56,111 nucleotides of DNA from Lachnospiraceae bacterium 10-1 (GCA_000403495.2 KE159823.1:1-56111), one strand, 5' to 3'. Shown: positions 1 to 10,053, numbered from the stretch's first letter. Translations and numbers: made by a program. Notes: a model not told the origin generated them from the letters alone.

Positions 1-43
1 AATATACACAAGAAAAATATACGCAAAAACAAAGACCAGCAAC

Positions 44-232
44 CTATTCAGTCGTTGGTCTCGGCGGATCTGGAAGGCTCTCCAATTCAATTTTATCTCC
101 ATATTTTTCAATTAGATAGGCTAACAGGTCTGCCAGTCTTCCCAGTTCTAAATCCACACTGTCGGTTTCCTTTCCCATTGTTCTGATGCTAGGTTGTTCC
201 ACCCTACGTAAGTCATAGGTTATAAAATTCAA
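44..232 (-). CDS. small hypothetical protein
   Basis: A short reading frame of up to 62 codons, acidic in its second half and ending PPRPTTE. The longest version would need a TTG start at 232. An ATG at 178 (MGKETDSVDLELG) gives 44 aa. Neither start has a convincing ribosome binding site. The amphipathic stretch LGRLADLLAYLIEKYGDKIE is plausible as a helix. I do not recognise a family. It may be a real small gene of the accessory island or a remnant at its edge. Confidence 0.3.
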   Translation of the reverse strand: MNFITYDLRRVEQPSIRTMGKETDSVDLELGRLADLLAYLIEKYGDKIELESLPDPPRPTTE

Positions 233-402
233 ACCGTAAAACTTACATATAGCATACAGAATATGGGATAAGATTGTTAGGCATAAAGATGCCTATTTAC
301 ACAAATTTTGCGTATCTTTGTAGGTATTATGTTTTTTCGTTTGTAAATTTCTTTCAGTCAGTTAAAATATATAAGAAAATTCAGACAACTTACACAAAAA
401 AT

Positions 403-1893
403 TTATTTAATAATCCAACGCCCTTTCCTGCTTGAACCTTCATATACAAGCCGCTCTTCTTCCTTTAAATTTGCAAGTGCCCTCTTAATTGTACTCATAG
501 AACACCCCAGCTTCTCCGCCATTTCTTTCCGGCTGATGAGATTATTTTCTTTTACCAGTTCAATAATCTTTTCACTAATTTTATTTTGGGGTTCATTTTG
601 GGGTTCATTTTGGGGTTCATCTCTATTCAAGAAATCCGGATGGATTGGAATTTCCACAGTCACAGCCCGTCTGTCATCATCCGTAAAGAACCTTGCTTTG
701 GGCGAACCATTATTCCGCAGTTCTTCCTGAATAGTTGGAATGCCTGTTGATTTTCCTTCAGATAAATCCAATTCTTTCAAAAATTCACCCAAACGTTTAT
801 TACGATAGTATCTGGAAGAGAAGCGCTCACCCTCTTCGATTACCTTTTGCGGAATAGAACGGTCTATTCCCGGAAAACTGATAACTCGAATCAACTCAGG
901 CTCAATCTCAATCATAATTGACTGATAAGAAAGATAATCTCTGTGATAAAATGCATTTACAACTACCTCCTCCAACGCCTGATACGGGTAATTAAACCTA
1001 CGTATTGCTTCCATTTGGTAATTCACTTTTGTAACCATCTCTTCAATTACCAAATCCTGCAATGTCTGCATGGTACGTTTGATCATCATTGGAACTGAAC
1101 CCTTAATGACCGGAAACTCTTTGAAATTATTAGGATTTTTTATACTTCCATCCGAAAAACGCACGATTTCCACCTGTGTATAGGGGAAAAATTTATCCAA
1201 GTGTTCACAGAACATCATTAATGCCGCATTAGAAATATACTGCTGCTCCGGCGGTCCAACCAATAACTGCATATCATTTAAAACAGCCATCACTCCACGT
1301 TCTGTCACTTGTTTTGCCAGTTTGCTTTTTGTTTCATTAAGATGGTCTATCAACAGTGCAACCGAAATATCATTCTCTGTCGCATCAAAATTTGGTCTGG
1401 CATCCAGCGGAGCATAATTGGTCATATTGATCAGTTCGCGCTCCTGCTCCGGATTTGCATGCACAGAATTGGAAGCATAACGGATATAGTAATAATGCTT
1501 TTTTTCTTTCTTTGCAGTCACATGCTCCGGCACTTTATATGGTCTCTGGATTCCTGTTGTCACCCACAATACTACAATCATCTTGGCATCTACTTCTTCT
1601 ATAATTACTTTGGGAAAATATGCCGGAATAATGGTGTTATTATATCCAAGAATTTCCTTTTGAATCTTGTCAATCTCCTGTTCCTCTACCCCTTTTACCG
1701 GACGTGCCGCTATGCCATTCTTTTCCTCCACACCAATAAGAATGTATCCGCCACCCATATTGTCAAAATCATTGGCAAAAGCACATACACTATGATAAAT
1801 GTCATCAGGATTCCATCCTGCCTTAAATTCAATTCTGTCGGATTCTACACGACGCTTGTTTAATAAATCTTCTACACTGATTTCCAGTTCCAT
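403..1893 (-). CDS. AlbA_2 (Schlafen-like) domain putative transcriptional regulator
   Basis: A 496-aa protein. Residues about 8-130 carry an AlbA_2 domain with the hallmark ESDRIEFKAGW followed by FANDFDNMGGGYILIGVEE. The middle resembles the ATP-binding-like region of RecG-like regulators (ALEEVVVNAFYHRDY). The C-terminus has a winged-helix segment (ISRKEMAEKLGCSMSTIKR). A PQNE tandem repeat links the last two parts. Such proteins are usually annotated as ATP-dependent helicase or transcriptional regulator and probably bind nucleic acid. The ATG at 1893 follows AGGTGAT. It lies on the same strand as the defence operon, about 210 bp beyond the vsr gene, so it is either a last member or a separately transcribed neighbour. 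Its exact role is not known. Confidence 0.8.
   Translation of the reverse strand: MELEISVEDLLNKRRVESDRIEFKAGWNPDDIYHSVCAFANDFDNMGGGYILIGVEEKNGIAARPVKGVEEQEIDKIQKEILGYNNTIIPAYFPKVIIEEVDAKMIVVLWVTTGIQRPYKVPEHVTAKKEKKHYYYIRYASNSVHANPEQERELINMTNYAPLDARPNFDATENDISVALLIDHLNETKSKLAKQVTERGVMAVLNDMQLLVGPPEQQYISNAALMMFCEHLDKFFPYTQVEIVRFSDGSIKNPNNFKEFPVIKGSVPMMIKRTMQTLQDLVIEEMVTKVNYQMEAIRRFNYPYQALEEVVVNAFYHRDYLSYQSIMIEIEPELIRVISFPGIDRSIPQKVIEEGERFSSRYYRNKRLGEFLKELDLSEGKSTGIPTIQEELRNNGSPKARFFTDDDRRAVTVEIPIHPDFLNRDEPQNEPQNEPQNKISEKIIELVKENNLISRKEMAEKLGCSMSTIKRALANLKEEERLVYEGSSRKGRWIIK
584..619 (-). repeat. three tandem 12-bp units encoding PQNE linker repeats
   Basis: Three perfect 12-bp direct repeats (TTTTGGGGTTCA on the plus strand) inside the AlbA_2 gene. 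They encode the linker PQNEPQNEPQN between the core and the C-terminal winged helix. Twelve is a multiple of three, so slippage would change linker length without a frameshift. Confidence 0.9.
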
Positions 1894-2104
1894 TCATATC
1901 ACCTATTATCACTAAATTTTTTTACTTCACCTAATAACCCTTACAACAGAGTTTAATAAAAGTCCAAAACAAGACATAACCTAAACGTCTTTCAGATAAT
2001 ATTATATTTTTGACAGCAACCTCCCCAAATCACATATCACTCCATCTATATCGTTTGCCGGTTTTCAAATGCTATTTATCTATTCTATCTAAAATATACC
2101 ATTT

Positions 2105-2551
2105 TTATTGTTCACTTTCTTCATAATGTAATTTTTGTGCAAAAACAGTCTCTTCGATAACCTGAATACATTCATCAATATTATTCTTTATATCTTTTCC
2201 CCAAAAACGTAAAACCTTCCATCCTAAGAAAGAAAGCTTTTTATTTATTTCATCATCGCGTTCCTTATTTCTTGAAATTTTCTTAATCCAATATTCACTA
2301 TTATTACTTTCTTTAAGGCGTGCTTCAAGAATATCCCAATCCTTTCCATGAAAAAATTCACCATCACAAAAAATAACAATTTTGTACTTAGTAAGTACTA
2401 TATCTGGTCTGCCCGGTAACGCATTAAAATTTTTCCTATATCGGTATCCCTGTTTCCATAAAGCTTTTCTAAGAATTAGTTCAATTTCTGTATTCTTGGA
2501 GCGAATATTCTGCATATTCTTTTTACGCTGTTTTGGAGATAAATTATCCAC
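2105..2551 (-). CDS. vsr: Vsr-family (very short patch repair-like) DNA endonuclease
   Basis: About 148 aa from a GTG start at 2551 (VDNLSPKQRKKNMQNI), chosen because GAGGAAGG sits just upstream. Family marks are MQNIRSKNTEIE near the N-terminus, the metal-binding/catalytic segment PGRPDIVLTKYKIVIFCDG, and LGWKVLRFWGKDI near the end. In E. coli Vsr nicks T:G mismatches left by deamination of 5-methylcytosine. The FWHHH motif of the E. coli enzyme is replaced here by FFHGKDW, which I believe is common in the branch linked to restriction systems. It lies about 116 bp downstream of the methyltransferase and is the last defence gene. It could be a repair partner of the methylase or a restriction nuclease. 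Confidence 0.87.
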   Translation of the reverse strand: MDNLSPKQRKKNMQNIRSKNTEIELILRKALWKQGYRYRKNFNALPGRPDIVLTKYKIVIFCDGEFFHGKDWDILEARLKESNNSEYWIKKISRNKERDDEINKKLSFLGWKVLRFWGKDIKNNIDECIQVIEETVFAQKLHYEESEQ

Positions 2552-2667
2552 CTTATCACCTTCCTCTTGTAAACATTGTTTTTCCAAACAAAAATTAAAA
2601 TTCTATATTAAATTTCTTCATTAAAATTTTAGCAAACATTATTTCATTATTTATCCACATTTTATCT

Positions 2668-4278
2668 TTAGAATATACTATTTTTCCTTAATGACCTATC
2701 AAGTATATTCGCTATTTTTTCAGCAATTGCTTTTGCCATAATCGGTGGAACCGCATTTCCCACTTGTTGATACTGCTTGTCTTTCGTTCCACAAAAAACA
2801 AATGAATCTGGAAATGTCTGCAAACGTGCAGCCTCCCTAACACTAACTGCCCTATCTAACGTAGGATGTATCCACATTGATTTTCTTACATTCACAACTG
2901 TTCCACTTGGTTCTTCATAATTTAATCTCAGATAAATCGTATTTTGTGTTCTCTTAGCATCCGTATATGTATTTGTCTTCAATGACTCCTTTAAACAATG
3001 GAAATTTTGTCCCTGTTCCAGTGCTTTGAATCTTTCCATTGCTGTATCAGTTGTTTTAGTAATAATATGATTTTTCAAAACATCTGCATCCCTCAATTGA
3101 CGTCCTAACTCCTTCATATTATTAAGTACTGGTAGCTTAGTTCCTTTATCTTCAGCGGGAGAATAAACAGGTTCGACCATTTCCAAGTCCTCAATAGCAT
3201 CTCTGACTGTCCTATACTGATCCTCGTCAAAACTACCATTAGGCAATGCTATCCTTTTAGAAATACTTTTTTTAACCCCAACGATTATAAATCTCATTCT
3301 TTTTTGTGGTGCTCCATAATCCGCGGCACATAAAACTTTGCTATTTAATACATAGCCATAATCTTGTGACTGGAGAATACTTTCCAGATAATCATATACT
3401 GCATATGAATAGATACTTACAGCAATATCGCCATTATCTGTATATTGTTCTACTACTAACTCATTGTCAAATATCTCTTTCGCCTTTCCAAGCATTCTCT
3501 GAATCATAATAGACTGCTCTATATTCTCAACAATCATATCGGCTGGAATTTCATTATTATAATATTTTCTAATCGTTCCAAATGCTTTGCTACTTACGTC
3601 TTCAATAAAATGATTAGATTTTTTTTCTATATATTCATCAGCAATTTTTATTAATTTTGACTTATGTTTGTCTAATGCTTTGATTAATTTCTCAGAATTC
3701 TTACAAACTTTGTAGATTACATTTAGCAATAGATAATGTTCTTCTGACCATAAATACATCTCTATTTTGCTTTTGTCTTTTACAATATCAAGCACATCAT
3801 CAAAAGCAAATGCTGCATCTAATAAATGTATTTCTGTCATTTTCTTTGGAATTTTATATTTCTCAACTATATCTTGATCTTTTCTATCCAAATAAAATCT
3901 ATGCACCTCTGACTTTAGCATACTAACATTTTCCATAACAAAAGCCTTAGGCTTTAGAGTGATAATGGCTTGTATATATTGCTTAACGAGCATATTATTT
4001 TGGCTTATTGCATGATTTTTTTGTCGATTCGCATTTGAAAATCCTTGACATGGCGGTCCCCCAATCACAACATCTATTTCACCATAATCTCTCTTTATTT
4101 CATCATAATTTGCTTTACACACATCTCCTTTAACATCCACTTTGGAATGATTTAAACGATATGTTTCCTGCATACATGGATTATTTTCAAATGCAACTTT
4201 TATGTCAAACTTTTGTGTTTGCTTAAATCCCAAACTCAGACCTCCTGCTCCTGCAAACAAATCAACAACTTTATACAC
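2668..4278 (-). CDS. C5-cytosine DNA methyltransferase with a long internal insertion
   Basis: A 536-aa protein that transfers methyl groups from SAM to carbon 5 of cytosine. Visible motifs: I (DLFAGAGGLSLGF), IV with the catalytic Cys (GGPPCQGFSNANRQ), VI (ENVSML), VIII (QKRMRFIIVG) and X (QVGNAVPPIMAKAI). The GTG start at 4278 follows AAAGGAGCAGAGAAA. The family is usually 320-430 aa. The extra length lies between motifs VI and VIII, about 190 mainly helical, charged residues. It sits 18 bp after the AIPR gene in one operon and presumably protects host DNA from the neighbouring nucleases. The target sequence cannot be read from the protein. Confidence 0.93.
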   Translation of the reverse strand: MYKVVDLFAGAGGLSLGFKQTQKFDIKVAFENNPCMQETYRLNHSKVDVKGDVCKANYDEIKRDYGEIDVVIGGPPCQGFSNANRQKNHAISQNNMLVKQYIQAIITLKPKAFVMENVSMLKSEVHRFYLDRKDQDIVEKYKIPKKMTEIHLLDAAFAFDDVLDIVKDKSKIEMYLWSEEHYLLLNVIYKVCKNSEKLIKALDKHKSKLIKIADEYIEKKSNHFIEDVSSKAFGTIRKYYNNEIPADMIVENIEQSIMIQRMLGKAKEIFDNELVVEQYTDNGDIAVSIYSYAVYDYLESILQSQDYGYVLNSKVLCAADYGAPQKRMRFIIVGVKKSISKRIALPNGSFDEDQYRTVRDAIEDLEMVEPVYSPAEDKGTKLPVLNNMKELGRQLRDADVLKNHIITKTTDTAMERFKALEQGQNFHCLKESLKTNTYTDAKRTQNTIYLRLNYEEPSGTVVNVRKSMWIHPTLDRAVSVREAARLQTFPDSFVFCGTKDKQYQQVGNAVPPIMAKAIAEKIANILDRSLRKNSIF

Positions 4279-4296
4279 TTTCTCTGCTCCTTTGTA

Positions 4297-6372
4297 TTAT
4301 ATTTTAAAACCCTCATCTATTGCTCTCTCCAACAAATCCAACAGTCTCTTACTTTGGAAAGCATTTGGAATCTTAGCGGGTATTTTGCAGGCAACCGCCA
4401 AAGCAGAAACATCAATTGGAGAAACTAAATGTTTATTCACTGCAAATTCGGATAAACGTTTCCAATCATTAGAAGAATATTTCACAACATCAACTTGGCT
4501 GTTTATATCATTTTTTATTCTTTGTTCTTTCTTCGCTGTTTTCTCAGCCGACATTGCTTCATCCGTCGTAATCAAATAATTATAAATCTGTTTTGGCAAC
4601 AGATATCTTATACTCTTTACATCATCCCAACACTCAGAACGCTTACACCATTGTGTTACATTAATAACCTTTCTACTTGGATCGGTTATTTTTATAAATG
4701 TTCTTTTTGCTAAATCAATTAAAGTTTCAGATACAACATCCGGCACCTCCTGTTTATTCCATATATAATTTAAATCAAAATCCATTCCGGCAAACTGTTC
4801 TTTTAATAGTCTATGGAACAATGCAATTGTATAATAAATTATATTTGCTCGATAACCACCTTCATACCAATTTTGTTTTGGAATCTGTTTTTCTAACAAC
4901 TGAAACATTAATAATAACGCCGCTGTAGATTGAAAATATCTTTCATTAAATTGCGTATCATTCTTTTCCCATTCATCATTTATCCACTCTGCAAATGATG
5001 CAAAATTTGTTTGTGCTCCTTTACTTACTATATGTGGGTTCTCTCTCCACGTATTTTGCACTTTAGCCAAATCTGTTTTCTTTATAACCTTACTTTTAGG
5101 ATGCTGTAACTCAAACTGTTTCTTTTTAGCTGGTGTCAAACGCATTTGTTCCTGTAAATACTGCCCTCTAGCTCTTTCATAAAACCATTTTGTTTCATAC
5201 TGTGCTCCAGAACTTGCCGGTGCAAATAAATGTCTTGAAATTTGTTCCATTCTCCGATGAAAAGGATGTGAAGCAAAGAAATCAGCATCACTAACCTTGT
5301 TTTGACTGTTAGATGATCTAGAAATATTTCTAATTAACTCATCAGACTCTTCTTGAGTTGTTTCATCTATCGCAGTCAATTTCATTTGCACATATATATT
5401 ATCAAGCACTGCCTTATCTTTATATCTTGCATTTGATATCGAAGCAGTAGTTTGTCCACCATTTATAATTTGAAAATCTCTTGCAGATTTTATAAATTTC
5501 CCTTTGCTAGTTGTTTCTATTTGAACATCCATAGCTGTTGCAGATATCCCATTGTTAAAAGCAAAAAACATTTCTGGAGAATTCAAAATTGTTGCTCGAA
5601 TTTTCTTATTCACAGCCACTTTAGTAGACAAAAAAGAGCGTACATTGCCCTCAAGCAATTTACTTCCATGTTTATCATAGATATCAGCCAAAACTGTTCC
5701 GGGAACAACCCCCAAAAAACTGCTATACTGTTCTGTAACAGCTGAACTAGCTTCTAAACAGGGAATCCCATTCTCACAATATTCTGTAAAATCAATTTCA
5801 ATAATTTGCCTGCCTTGTTCAGAACAACACACTCTAAACAGACGCTCTATATCCCATATCTGCCCCTCAACTGATATTCCGTTGTAATCTTCTATGTCTA
5901 CAGTTTTTATTACAGAACTCATATCTGCATCTGTAAAAATAAACAATCGATATTTTTTAATTTTATCTTTAGTTGCACGAAGCATATCAACTAAATCGGA
6001 ACATGGTGTACTGATTTCAATTTCTTCATAAAAATTTGTATTTATTGCAACGTCAATAAAGTATCGTAATTGCTTAAATATACTCTTTGCATTTGTATTT
6101 GTCAGGGTTCGATTTCCATTAATTCCCTCATAATCAGCTATGATAAGATTCATTGTATAATCCAATTCATCTAAAGAATATCCATCAATGCGATATTTAC
6201 GAGCCCCTTTGTGTCCTTTATAAAATGACGGATAAAAATCTGGAATAACTTCTATATCAACAAGATACTGTGCCATATTTTCTACAAAGGATGCACATGA
6301 ACCTTCACCAGTAACTGAAGCTGTTGCCTTTGCACTTTCCAAAAATTCTTTTTTAAACTCTTGGCAATCCAT
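4297..6372 (-). CDS. AIPR (abortive infection phage resistance) family protein
   Basis: A 691-aa protein with the AIPR signature in its middle third: AFNNGISATAMDVQIE, then DFQIINGGQTTASISNARY. An ISRSSNSQNKVSDADFFASH segment follows. AIPR proteins occur in abortive-infection and restriction-type defence loci, and several are predicted or shown to be nucleases or nucleic-acid binding. The ATG at 6372 follows GAGGTAATTTTT. It is 5 bp from the PD-(D/E)XK gene and 18 bp from the methyltransferase, so it is clearly operonic. In Mza-type systems an AIPR protein is one of the essential parts. Confidence 0.87.
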   Translation of the reverse strand: MDCQEFKKEFLESAKATASVTGEGSCASFVENMAQYLVDIEVIPDFYPSFYKGHKGARKYRIDGYSLDELDYTMNLIIADYEGINGNRTLTNTNAKSIFKQLRYFIDVAINTNFYEEIEISTPCSDLVDMLRATKDKIKKYRLFIFTDADMSSVIKTVDIEDYNGISVEGQIWDIERLFRVCCSEQGRQIIEIDFTEYCENGIPCLEASSAVTEQYSSFLGVVPGTVLADIYDKHGSKLLEGNVRSFLSTKVAVNKKIRATILNSPEMFFAFNNGISATAMDVQIETTSKGKFIKSARDFQIINGGQTTASISNARYKDKAVLDNIYVQMKLTAIDETTQEESDELIRNISRSSNSQNKVSDADFFASHPFHRRMEQISRHLFAPASSGAQYETKWFYERARGQYLQEQMRLTPAKKKQFELQHPKSKVIKKTDLAKVQNTWRENPHIVSKGAQTNFASFAEWINDEWEKNDTQFNERYFQSTAALLLMFQLLEKQIPKQNWYEGGYRANIIYYTIALFHRLLKEQFAGMDFDLNYIWNKQEVPDVVSETLIDLAKRTFIKITDPSRKVINVTQWCKRSECWDDVKSIRYLLPKQIYNYLITTDEAMSAEKTAKKEQRIKNDINSQVDVVKYSSNDWKRLSEFAVNKHLVSPIDVSALAVACKIPAKIPNAFQSKRLLDLLERAIDEGFKI

Positions 6373-6377
6373 AAAAA

Positions 6378-7301
6378 TTACCTCTTTCTATACTTTTCTA
6401 TTGCAGATAAAGATAAATTATACTCGCATGATACAATTTCTCCACTCACATTATCTCCTGTTAGCTTTGGAAATGCTCTATCTACCCGGTATTCTCGTTC
6501 TTCTATCAGTCGAAATTGATTATTACAATATTCTTTTTCATGACCTTTTCTATATCCGTATTTATACAATTTCAACTCAAAACGATCTATATATCTTGCA
6601 TTATTCAATAATTTTTCTCTGATTTCATATACTATATTTATTAGATTCACCCGTTTTGCTCCTACTGTAGTACTTTCTAAAACAAAAATAACCAAATCTC
6701 CATCATTTTCCTGTTTCAACTGTTGCAAAGAAGATATATGTACGGTTTCAGATGCTAAGGAAATACTTTTAATCTCTGCCCAATCCATTGAAAATACAAA
6801 GTCCTGATCTCCACCATCCGGACCAACCCAAGAATCAATTGCATATTCAACGCCACAATTATCTATTACTTTTAACAGATATAATAATTCCCCTAGTAAA
6901 CCTTTTTGCCTCTGAAAAGACATTACATTTTTATTTTCATATTGTAATAACTTTTGCCATGTCATATATCGATAAATAAGCGCATTAAGCGGTTGTTTTT
7001 CAGCAAAACTGTATTCAATCATATCCCAGCATAACTTCAAAAACTCTTCTTCAAATTTGGCATGAATCAATTGAAATTCCAAAATCCAAGTGGAATCCTT
7101 TAATTGTACATTTGTTACTTTAACCGCAAAAGATGATGGTATATTTTTTATCACTCCTGTATCCATCACAACAAAACTTTTATAAGCATTAATTGAATAT
7201 CCAATCTGCAAGTCAAGTGGATGATTTAGCCCTAATTTCAAAAATCCATTTCCTTTAGCCGGTATATTATCCCATTTATCTTTCAAATCCTTAAATAACA
7301 T
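6378..7301 (-). CDS. PD-(D/E)XK motif protein, DUF4420 family
   Basis: About 308 aa from an ATG at 7301 (MLFKDLKDKWDNI), preceded by GAGGATGACG. An in-frame ATG at 7316 is also possible. The nuclease core is visible as a conserved Glu in QKGLLGELLYLL and the D...ExK pair in GGDQDFVFSMDWAEIKSIS. The family is found with MutL-like ATPases and Z1 helicases in predicted restriction-like defence systems and is probably the DNA-cutting component. The gene overlaps the end of the Z1 gene by 11 bp and is followed after 5 bp by the AIPR gene, indicating translational coupling. Confidence 0.85.
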   Translation of the reverse strand: MLFKDLKDKWDNIPAKGNGFLKLGLNHPLDLQIGYSINAYKSFVVMDTGVIKNIPSSFAVKVTNVQLKDSTWILEFQLIHAKFEEEFLKLCWDMIEYSFAEKQPLNALIYRYMTWQKLLQYENKNVMSFQRQKGLLGELLYLLKVIDNCGVEYAIDSWVGPDGGDQDFVFSMDWAEIKSISLASETVHISSLQQLKQENDGDLVIFVLESTTVGAKRVNLINIVYEIREKLLNNARYIDRFELKLYKYGYRKGHEKEYCNNQFRLIEEREYRVDRAFPKLTGDNVSGEIVSCEYNLSLSAIEKYRKR

Positions 7302-10053
7302 CGTCATCCTCATCATTTATATCATCTACTGTAACATAATTCTTTAATTCTGTTGTATTCACAACATAACTTGCGCTTTTTTCTGATTTACCTCCCGGAA
7401 ATCCTAATCCTATAGCATAAAAATATTCAGGAAAACCTCTTAATTCTTCATTCGTATTTTTCATCAAATGTATTAACGCTAATGGATATCTGCCTTCTAT
7501 AAGGTAGGTTTTATCTGTTGCTTTTCCATTGGCTGCTTTTCTTAATTCTTTTATTGTATTTTCTTCCAAACCAATCTTTGTACATCCCCCCATTCCAACT
7601 CTTACATGTCTATCATTCACCTTTAACATTTTACCAAATGTACCATCACTTGTTATTTTTCTCTTTTCTGGATGTATTTGTATTTCTTCTGTTTCAGATA
7701 AAACAAGTGGATATTCCTCTTCCACTGACCCCATAGGAATTGCAACATCCCACACTTCTAATGAGTTATCATTTTCAATAAAATCAGCAAGTGCAATTGA
7801 TTGAAAATTCAAATTCCATGGATGTGATTTATATTCTTTTACCAAATCTACAATTGCCTTTCTTGGCACATTCTTCCAAATATATGCCTTTGTATATTCG
7901 TCATAGTATCTCGCCACTCGTCCCATCAAATTAACACATTTTATAGTTCTTTCGCACAAGGTATTATTATCAATAATGATATCAACATCATTCCATAACC
8001 TTGCTGTTTCTACCATCCTCTTTGATAATGTAATGGGAATATTTACTTTTGTTCCACTTCTCATTTTATTTTTTGCAGTTACAATTAATGCACCCGGATC
8101 CTGCCTTACCTTCAGTCCGAAATCTTCCGGTGTAAGATTCTGCATTGCCATATTTTTTAGTTCTTTCTTTAATTCATTAAATGCGTCTGTAATATATGCA
8201 TACCATCCTACCGCATCTTCACCTATCCAGATTTTAAATAAGTCATCATAATTATTTCTGTAGCCGAACCATCTCCCCATTTGTAATAATGTATCATACA
8301 TCATTGTATTTCTATAAAAATAACTTACACATAATCCTTCAAGAGTAAGTCCCCTTGATAAACTATTTCCTCCCACTGCAATCACGCGCATTCCAATATT
8401 TTTATAATTATAAAAATCTAGGCTTTTTGCCCCGGTTTTTTGATTAACAGGTCGCACCTCTATCCTTCTTACAGCCTTAAACAAATACTCTTTTAGCAAA
8501 ATATCCCAAGACAAATTTGCAATTTCTTCCAGATTATATTTTTTCCAAATATTATTGAACATTCTAATACTTTTTATTTTCATCGCCTGTTCAATTGCCA
8601 GCTTTGAATAATTCTCCAAATCCGTTCTAAGCTGATTAACATATTCTTTGATTAACTCACTCGTTACAAGTTGTACCTTTGTATAGCGACTAACATTAAC
8701 CATCATTGAACGATGTTCATTTACATCATACCTATAATCTGTTATTGCATTTACCAAACAAAAGTATCCTATTGCTTCATACAAAGACGGAGGAAGCTCA
8801 TACAATTCATCAGCCAATTCCTTTTTATGTTTAAATACAAAAAAGTCTTCTTGCTCTTCATTTTTTATTTCAATTACAGAAGAACTATATTCTCCTTCTA
8901 CTCTATCATTCCAATCATCTTCACTTCCATTTCCAAAAATTTTATCAGCACCTATATATCTTTCTGGTGTTGGCAATAATGTCAAAAAGTGTCTTGGAAA
9001 TAAATCTTTTGCAGCTCCGTCTTCAGCCATTTGTGGATCAATAAATATATTTGCAAACGGAGTCGCTGTAATCCCCATGTATGTTGTTTGCTTAAACGCT
9101 CTTAAAATTTTATTTATTGCCGCATTGATTGCAGTTGGATCCATCTCTTCAGAATTCGTATTCACAGAAGCGTTATCAGCCTCATCATCAATAAGCAACA
9201 TCGGCAAATTCAAAACATCTTCATCCTTTGTCAGCCATTTAAACAAATTATTAAGAACACTCTTGTTCTTCTTCACTACAAATAAAGCAGTTCCCTTCAA
9301 ATCATTCAAATTAAGCCCATTTGATTTAATAACACTTGCATTAAAATCTGTTGATACAGATGTAAAACGTGTGATTCTTTTATTTGAAACAAAAGGCGGC
9401 ACTTTACCAACTCCAACCGGAACATTCCGCATTGAACTATCTGCCTTATTATCCAATGTGTATTTACTATCCAATCCTACAAATTCAGCATCCAAACGTT
9501 CCTGCGTTTGAATCCTAAGATTTTCCATCATACCAGCCAAGACAATAATCACTCTATATCCAGTATCTGTTGCCTTATTGCAAATTGCTGTGTATGTTGC
9601 TGTTTTTCCAGATTGAACATCCCCCAACAACAATCCCCTTCTTTGAAATGGCTCACCACTCTGTGGATTGCCAAGATCATCCATAATATCTTCCGTTGTC
9701 TTATGTAATCTTTCTACTACCAGCCGACTCCATTTCTTTTTACTTGAAAGATAATCTTTATATCTGTTCCAAAAAAATCCATCATTTTCACTTAATTTAT
9801 ACCATCCATATTGATGTGAACTATCCCTCATTCTTAATGTATCAGCATAGCCTATGCTATGTAAAATATTCTCAGGAAGACGCTTTTTAATACTTTCAAA
9901 TTCATCCTCTGAAACAGGATACATTGATTTTAAAATTTCTCTCAATGATTCAGCCTCAGAATATATTTGGTCTACTGTAGGAAGTTTATTTGTATACTTA
10001 GTTTCTATGATTTGTCTTATTTGATTAAACACAATTTCCATATTTTTCGTCAT
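7291..10053 (-). CDS. Z1 domain superfamily-2 helicase-like ATPase
   Basis: About 920 aa from ATG 10053 (MTKNMEIVFNQI), which follows GAGGGAAAATTACA and forms a 4-bp ATGA overlap with the upstream ATPase gene. SF2 motifs are clear: Walker A (LLLGDVQSGKTATY), Walker B/DEAD (LLIDDEADNASV), motif III (GITATPFANIF) and the arginine-finger region (LLQMGRWFGYRNNY), which together define the Z1 family. Z1 proteins accompany GHKL ATPases and nucleases in bacterial defence loci and probably translocate on or remodel DNA. The C-terminal 300 residues (from about 620) have no domain I can name. Confidence 0.93.
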   Translation of the reverse strand: MTKNMEIVFNQIRQIIETKYTNKLPTVDQIYSEAESLREILKSMYPVSEDEFESIKKRLPENILHSIGYADTLRMRDSSHQYGWYKLSENDGFFWNRYKDYLSSKKKWSRLVVERLHKTTEDIMDDLGNPQSGEPFQRRGLLLGDVQSGKTATYTAICNKATDTGYRVIIVLAGMMENLRIQTQERLDAEFVGLDSKYTLDNKADSSMRNVPVGVGKVPPFVSNKRITRFTSVSTDFNASVIKSNGLNLNDLKGTALFVVKKNKSVLNNLFKWLTKDEDVLNLPMLLIDDEADNASVNTNSEEMDPTAINAAINKILRAFKQTTYMGITATPFANIFIDPQMAEDGAAKDLFPRHFLTLLPTPERYIGADKIFGNGSEDDWNDRVEGEYSSSVIEIKNEEQEDFFVFKHKKELADELYELPPSLYEAIGYFCLVNAITDYRYDVNEHRSMMVNVSRYTKVQLVTSELIKEYVNQLRTDLENYSKLAIEQAMKIKSIRMFNNIWKKYNLEEIANLSWDILLKEYLFKAVRRIEVRPVNQKTGAKSLDFYNYKNIGMRVIAVGGNSLSRGLTLEGLCVSYFYRNTMMYDTLLQMGRWFGYRNNYDDLFKIWIGEDAVGWYAYITDAFNELKKELKNMAMQNLTPEDFGLKVRQDPGALIVTAKNKMRSGTKVNIPITLSKRMVETARLWNDVDIIIDNNTLCERTIKCVNLMGRVARYYDEYTKAYIWKNVPRKAIVDLVKEYKSHPWNLNFQSIALADFIENDNSLEVWDVAIPMGSVEEEYPLVLSETEEIQIHPEKRKITSDGTFGKMLKVNDRHVRVGMGGCTKIGLEENTIKELRKAANGKATDKTYLIEGRYPLALIHLMKNTNEELRGFPEYFYAIGLGFPGGKSEKSASYVVNTTELKNYVTVDDINDEDDDVI

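Noticed and set aside
584-619. PQNE repeats as a phase-variation switch
   Set aside because: The unit is 12 bp, so slippage keeps the frame and cannot turn the gene off.
1309-1863. 184-codon rightward frame inside the AlbA_2 gene
   Set aside because: It is the antisense shadow of a clearly recognisable protein, with Cys/Phe/Ile-rich composition and no ribosome site.
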